A stretch of 6,337 nucleotides of DNA, taken from the NCBI GenBank assembly GCA_002684875.1, contig NYVY01000105.1, positions 1-6,337 of the forward strand. Reading direction: 5' to 3'. Numbering within the stretch: the stretch's first letter is position 1; every line of letters starts with the position of its first letter. The notes under the pieces were generated by a model. That model saw nothing but the letters and a program-made list of their open reading frames with translations, did no database searches and was not told where the DNA came from. Source of the DNA: Pseudomonadota bacterium. Lineage in GTDB: Bacteria > Pseudomonadota > Gammaproteobacteria > Burkholderiales > Burkholderiaceae_A. Positions 1 to 6,337 of this stretch are shown in pieces. Position numbers and translations under genes: made by a program.

Positions 1-97
1 CTACTTGAACAGATGGCATGAGTTTCGAGTAACTAATCTTTTCTTCGTCAGCCGTTACCGCTCGTACATAATCACCATATCTAACATGCCGGGGCAT
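1..97 (-). CDS. N-terminal fragment of an unidentified protein (runs off the window)
   Basis: This frame opens with ATG at 97-95 and stays open for 32 codons to the window edge, so the C-terminal part is missing. The protein begins MPRHVRYGDYVRAV and continues with a short acidic/basic stretch (ADEEK) and SYSKLMPS. I see no signal peptide, membrane segment or recognisable motif, and I do not recognise the family. The start is well supported: an AGGAGGA Shine-Dalgarno lies three bases before the ATG, and sigma-70-like promoter candidates lie upstream. By hand count the fragment is about 44% GC (43 of 97), with codons such as CCC, CGG, GCG and TCG. That is richer than the AT-rich genes next to it, but the sample is very small. 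The gene follows galU on the same strand, but the 92-base gap and its own promoter suggest separate expression. I am confident that a gene starts here, and its function cannot be told. Confidence 0.72.
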   Translation of the reverse strand, partial: MPRHVRYGDYVRAVTADEEKISYSKLMPSVQV

Positions 98-100
98 AAG

Positions 101-107
101 TCCTCCT
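101..107 (-). promoter_or_regulatory. Strong Shine-Dalgarno for the gene starting at 97
   Basis: On the minus strand this reads AGGAGGA, followed by CTT and then ATG. It is an almost complete anti-16S complement at a workable spacing, and it is the strongest ribosome-binding site in the window. It fixes the start of the downstream gene and implies efficient translation. Confidence 0.8.
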
Positions 108-136
108 GAAAAACAATTTTCTTTATTCTATACATA

Positions 137-164
137 TTTATAGGGTAATTACACTATTTATCAA
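137..164 (-). promoter_or_regulatory. Candidate sigma-70 promoter (P2) for the gene at 1-97
   Basis: The minus strand shows TTGATA (164-159), a 16-base spacer and TATAAA (142-137), each hexamer matching consensus at five of six positions. Transcription would begin near 130, leaving a leader of roughly 30 bases that contains the AGGAGGA site. It overlaps another candidate (148-176), and I cannot tell which is used. In DNA this AT-rich, chance matches are common, but the location directly before a strong ribosome-binding site favours a real promoter. Confidence 0.5.
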
Positions 165-176
165 ATAATAGTTCAA
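148..176 (-). promoter_or_regulatory. Candidate sigma-70 promoter (P1), overlapping P2
   Basis: The minus strand shows TTGAAC (176-171), an ideal 17-base spacer and TGTAAT (153-148). The -10 matches consensus at five of six positions and the -35 at four of six. Its -35 box starts only 13 bases beyond the galU stop codon. P1 and P2 overlap, so polymerase could occupy only one at a time. Confidence 0.42.
153..172. repeat. Short inverted repeat within the promoter region
   Basis: ACTATT (153-158) and AATAGT (167-172) are perfect inverted copies separated by eight bases. The repeat covers the spacer of promoter candidate P1 and the -35 of P2, a position where a dimeric repressor could act. The arms are only six AT-rich base pairs, so chance is a serious alternative. 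Read in the galU direction it is not followed by a T-run, so it is not a convincing galU terminator. Confidence 0.3.
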
Positions 177-189
177 TTTTTTTTAAAAA

Positions 190-1062
190 TTAACTTTGTT
201 GTGTTCTTAACCATTTTTTAAAAACTGGGCCAGTTGTATCGTGTTGTTGCCCCAACGTAACGGTGGCCTGCAGGTATCCGAGCTTAGAGCCACAATCAAA
301 TCTCCGTCCTTGAAATTTGTAAGCGTAAAATTTTTCCATCTTCAAGCATGTTGCAATCGCATCGGTAAGTTGAATTTCACCAGCTTTTCCAGGCTTTTGA
401 TCTTGCAAAACATCTAAAATTTTATGAGATAAAATATATCTCCCAACAACTGCGTGACGAGATGTTACTTCATCTGGAGAAGGTTTTTCTAAGATCCCAT
501 CCATTAAAGCAAGCCCTTGATACAATTTTTTTCCTGTTACGATTCCATAGTTTTGTACCTCTTCAGGCAAAACTTCTTCAACCGCAACCATTCCTCCGAA
601 CTCCTCAGAGTATTTTTCAATCATCTGGCTCAATACTGGTTTATCGCTAGGTTTTGCAATCATCAAATCATCCGCTAAAACAACAGCGAAATGTTCTTCA
701 CCAATGATTGACTTTGCACAATACACTGCATGCCCCAACCCCATGGGTCTAGGTTGCCTCATGTAGATACAAGAAACGCCCTTAGGTGGAATGGAGGTTA
801 TTGTATCTAACAACTCTTCTTTTTCTTTTTTTACCAAGTCCCTCTCTAACTCTACAGCAGTGTCAAAATGATCTTCGATCGCACGTTTTGACGACCCTGT
901 AATGAATATCATTTCGGTAATACCAGCGTCAGCTGCCTCTTCAACCGCATATTGTATGAGCGGTTTATCAACAATTGGAAGCATCTCCTTAGGACAAGCC
1001 TTTGTAGCAGGAAGAAACCTTGTTCCTAAACCAGCAACAGGAAAAACAGCTTTCTTTATCAT
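190..1062 (-). CDS. galU: UTP-glucose-1-phosphate uridylyltransferase (GalU)
   Basis: GalU makes UDP-glucose and pyrophosphate from UTP and glucose-1-phosphate in the cytoplasm, supplying sugar donors for surface polysaccharides. The 290-residue protein shows the nucleotidyltransferase fold from the start: the glycine-rich loop GLGTRFLPATKACPKEM (11-27), the RQPRPMGLGHAV uridine-binding segment (102-113), the metal-site LADDL (129-133), NYGIV (171-175), EKP (192-194), GEIQLTDAI (228-236) and RRFDCGSKLGYLQA (253-266). I chose the start at 1062 because MIKKAVFPVAGLG is the usual GalU N-terminus and an AAGGA site sits seven A residues before this ATG. In-frame starts further upstream, including ATG at 1080, lie inside ligA. 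The protein is slightly shorter than the E. coli enzyme (302 residues), mainly in the C-terminal tail. It is the last gene of the apparent smc-zipA-ligA-galU operon, 10 bases after ligA. No intrinsic terminator is visible after its TAA. Confidence 0.97.
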   Translation of the reverse strand: MIKKAVFPVAGLGTRFLPATKACPKEMLPIVDKPLIQYAVEEAADAGITEMIFITGSSKRAIEDHFDTAVELERDLVKKEKEELLDTITSIPPKGVSCIYMRQPRPMGLGHAVYCAKSIIGEEHFAVVLADDLMIAKPSDKPVLSQMIEKYSEEFGGMVAVEEVLPEEVQNYGIVTGKKLYQGLALMDGILEKPSPDEVTSRHAVVGRYILSHKILDVLQDQKPGKAGEIQLTDAIATCLKMEKFYAYKFQGRRFDCGSKLGYLQATVTLGQQHDTTGPVFKKWLRTQQS

Positions 1063-1068
1063 TTTTTT

Positions 1069-1072
1069 TCCT

Positions 1073-1074
<2 letters not shown>
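1069..1074 (-). promoter_or_regulatory. galU Shine-Dalgarno overlapping the ligA stop codon
   Basis: The minus strand reads GAAGGA, whose first bases belong to the ligA TGA stop (1075-1073), followed by a run of A and the galU ATG at 1062. Ribosomes ending ligA would sit on the galU initiation site, which implies translational coupling. This site decides the galU start against the upstream in-frame alternatives. Confidence 0.78.
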
Positions 1075-4066
<2,992 letters not shown>

Positions 4067-4070
<4 letters not shown>

Positions 4071-6337
4071 CTCACTTGCACAACGCTTTGATCGCTCAAA
4101 GAGCGAGCAGATTCAATATCCACAGAAACAACTTTTGAAACCCCTGCCTCTCTCATGGTAACTCCAACTAATTGACTTGCAACCTCCATTGATAATTTGT
4201 TGTGAGTAATGAAAATAAATTGAGTGTTTTTTGCCAATTGTAAAATTAAACTGTTTAATTTATTGGTATTCGAATCGTCTAAAGCTGCATCGACTTCATC
4301 AAGCAAACAAAACGGAGCTGGATTTAATTGGAAAAAGGCAAAAATTAGTGCTACGGCTGCCATAGACTTTTCCCCACCAGACAAGAGCTGTATTGAGGTT
4401 GTCTTCTTTCCTGGTAATTGGACTTGAATTCCTATGCCAGAATTTAATATATCTTCCTCTAACAAAATTAGTCTCGAAGTTCCTCCCCCAAACATTTTTG
4501 GGAAAATAAAGCTTAAATTTTTATTAATCTCAATGAAAGTGTTGTTTAGAAGATCCTTCGTTTCAAGATCAATCTTTTTTATCGCAGCAGTAAGCTCATG
4601 CTCAGCAAGAGAAATATCTTCAACCTGTTTAACTAAACCTTCCTTTCTATCCTTGATAGCTATCATCTCGTTATCAGCAGCAAGATTTACAGGGCCTAGT
4701 TCCTCAATCTCACGAACAAATCTTTTCCTATCTCGTTCAAGTTGTGCAAGCGAAACACCAAGGTAGGTTGATAAAGCAACTTGGTGTTCTGAATCAATTA
4801 TTTTATTTAACTCTTTTTCTTTATCTTCTTTTTCACCCGCAACTTGATTATAACTTGTTTTTTTCTCGGCTAGCTCTACCTCCAACTGATGAATTTCATC
4901 TTTTTTATTTGTATTTAGATCTAGTAAGGACTTAACTTCCGCTTCTATCAAATCTGCCGACTCTTTTATTTCGGTCAACTCCTTTCTGTTCTGCTGAACT
5001 TTATATTCAACTTCCGTTTTTTGCTGAATAGACTCTGTCATTATTGCACTTTTTAAATCTATTTCTTTTTGCATCTTTTCAGATGAAATATCATCTCTTT
5101 TTTTTCCAAGAACATTTTTTCTTTCCGCAAGATCAGCATAGCGTTCATTACAAGCTGAGACTAACTCCTGCATGCTCCTTTGTTCCAGTTTTTTTTCATT
5201 TATCTCTTTAGACAGCGCCTCAACCTGAGTACGTAAATTATCAATTTTTTCTTTAATGAAATTACTTTCGGTTATATTTTCTAGTAACTTGGTGTCAAGT
5301 ATCCTTTGCTCCGTATCATTTTGTTCCGATGTTTTCTTCAATTCTGTCTGTTGGGATAAAAACCTGTCTTTATCTTGACCTAGTTTTTTTAAATCGCTAA
5401 CAAGACTTTTCTCTTTCTCTTTCAAGCTCATGTGCTTCTGAGATAGAACTGCAATGGATAGTTCTGCTTCATGCATCTTCTGTTGGCCAGCATCACAAAC
5501 TTTTTTCTTATCCAAAACCTCTTTTTCTTTCATGTCGATTGTAGAAATTAAAGTCTTTATTTCATTTTCAAGAAGCCCTATTCGAGCTAGATTTTCATCA
5601 ATGTCAACTGACAGTTGATAAATCTGTTTTTCTCTTGAAATGATACTAGGCCCCGTGTCTGTAGCCCTTATAAAACGAAAGGCTTTACCATAAACATTTC
5701 CATTTCTTGTAACGAAGCACTGGTTCTCTTTCAAGTTATCTAAGTTTTCTCTGGCGAATTGATCGCTTTCTGCTAGCAAGAAAAAATTTAACCATGTCCT
5801 TACAAGATTAGATACCTCACAATCAGATATAACTTTTACAGCCAAACTTTTTTCCTCTAACTTATAGTCGTCTTTTACAATCTTTCCATCAAAAATAAAA
5901 AAACTATCTGCTGGCAACTCAGCAGTATAGATTTTTTCTTCCTGAGTTTTTGACTTGAGGACGATTGCTCCTAGCTTTTGTGCTAAAGCTACCTCAATAG
6001 CCAAATTCCACTCGTTATCAACTTCTAGACGTGTTATCAGTTTCTCATAACTTTCAAAACCCTGATCAATCAACCAATCGTTGAGTTTTTCTGTACTCAA
6101 CAATTTTTCTTGAATTTGAGACAGAGCGTCCCGCTTTGATCGACTGGAACTTAGTTCAACTTCTAGGTCAATCAATAAACGTTTTTTTCTGCCCAAAGAG
6201 TCTTGAAGAGAAGCTAATGCATCTTTTTCTATAGAATATGACTCGGCGTTCTTTTTGTTTGAGTCTCTGAGACAAACCTGTTCATCTCTCAAAATTTTTA
6301 GTTTTTCAGAATCAGCATTATCAATATTTTTTAACTC
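4067..6337 (-). CDS. smc: Chromosome partition protein SMC, C-terminal two-thirds (5' end outside window)
   Basis: SMC is the ATPase core of the condensin-like complex (with ScpA and ScpB) that organises and separates the bacterial chromosome. The frame stays open to position 6337, giving 756 visible residues. Compared with a usual length of about 1,150-1,200, roughly the first 400 residues, including the Walker A motif, lie beyond the window. In order: the end of the outgoing coiled coil (1-82), the hinge (about 83-227, with YEKLITRLEV, NEWNLAIEVAL and CFVTRNGNVYGK), the return coiled coil rich in Glu/Lys (about 228-545), ELGPVNLAA (546-554), FPKMFGGG (612-619), the ABC signature LSGGEK (652-657), Walker B LLDEVD with catalytic Glu681 (678-683), and the switch histidine His712 in ITHN. 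All C-terminal head motifs are intact. The TGA stop overlaps the zipA TTG start. The TTG near 6292 is internal and not the true start. Confidence 0.97.
4086..4106 (-). other. Two mutually exclusive small hairpins just before the zipA start
   Basis: In the mRNA, UCGCUC and GAGCGA (4106-4101 with 4097-4092) can form a six-pair stem with a UUU loop. The overlapping CUUUGA and UCAAAG (4101-4096 with 4091-4086) can form a six-pair stem closed by a GCGA tetraloop, a GNRA type. Only one can exist at a time. They lie inside the last smc codons, about 15 bases before the zipA TTG, where they could affect ribosome loading. Short stems also arise by chance, so the functional claim is weak. Confidence 0.33.

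Noticed and set aside
153..184. Inverted repeat plus T-run as an intrinsic terminator
   Set aside because: The eight-T run (177-184) follows the repeat only in the plus direction, where no gene ends. In the galU direction there is no T-run after it and the stem is weak.
4224..4935. Plus-strand open frames opposite smc
   Set aside because: They overlap the SMC head motifs and coiled coil on the other strand and have no independent support.
6290..6292. TTG as the start of smc
   Set aside because: The frame continues open to the window edge, and the visible protein lacks the N-terminal head, so the true start is outside the window.

Overview
The window looks like a stretch of ordinary bacterial chromosome, with every gene on the minus strand. 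Read in transcription order, from high to low coordinates, it holds smc (5' end cut off by the window edge), a zipA-like FtsZ-binding protein gene, ligA, galU, and then the first 32 codons of an unidentified gene that runs off position 1. The DNA is AT-rich (about mid-thirties percent GC by eye), Lys codons are mostly AAA, and A/T homopolymer runs are frequent. The smc-zipA-ligA order is typical of beta- and gammaproteobacteria. The ZipA-like protein carries the betaproteobacterial version of the domain (LANRSG near the middle, GLKAGS near the C-terminus), and the SMC hinge is also of proteobacterial type. A low-GC betaproteobacterium such as a Methylophilaceae/OM43-like lineage is my best inference; it rests on remembered family features and not on a search.

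Layout: 4067-6337 is the C-terminal 756 residues of SMC (arm, hinge, long return coiled coil, ATPase head half). 3123-4070 is the ZipA-like membrane protein, which starts at TTG in a TTGA overlap with the smc stop. 1073-3118 is NAD-dependent DNA ligase, 4 nt after zipA. 190-1062 is UTP-glucose-1-phosphate uridylyltransferase, 10 nt after ligA, with its Shine-Dalgarno overlapping the ligA stop. The spacing strongly suggests one transcript, smc-zipA-ligA-galU, with translational coupling at each joint. Positions 98-189 are the only real intergenic gap. It holds two overlapping sigma-70-like promoter candidates, a small inverted repeat and a near-perfect Shine-Dalgarno for the downstream gene, so that gene probably forms a new transcription unit.

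The operon joins chromosome organisation (SMC), Z-ring anchoring (ZipA-like), replication and repair nick sealing (LigA) and synthesis of UDP-glucose (GalU). I see no mobile element, CRISPR array, tRNA, rRNA or defence gene. I do not think the window contains an undescribed system. The points most worth a second look are the unidentified leading gene at 1-97, the TTG-started, hairpin-preceded smc/zipA junction, and the divergent ZipA-like protein.
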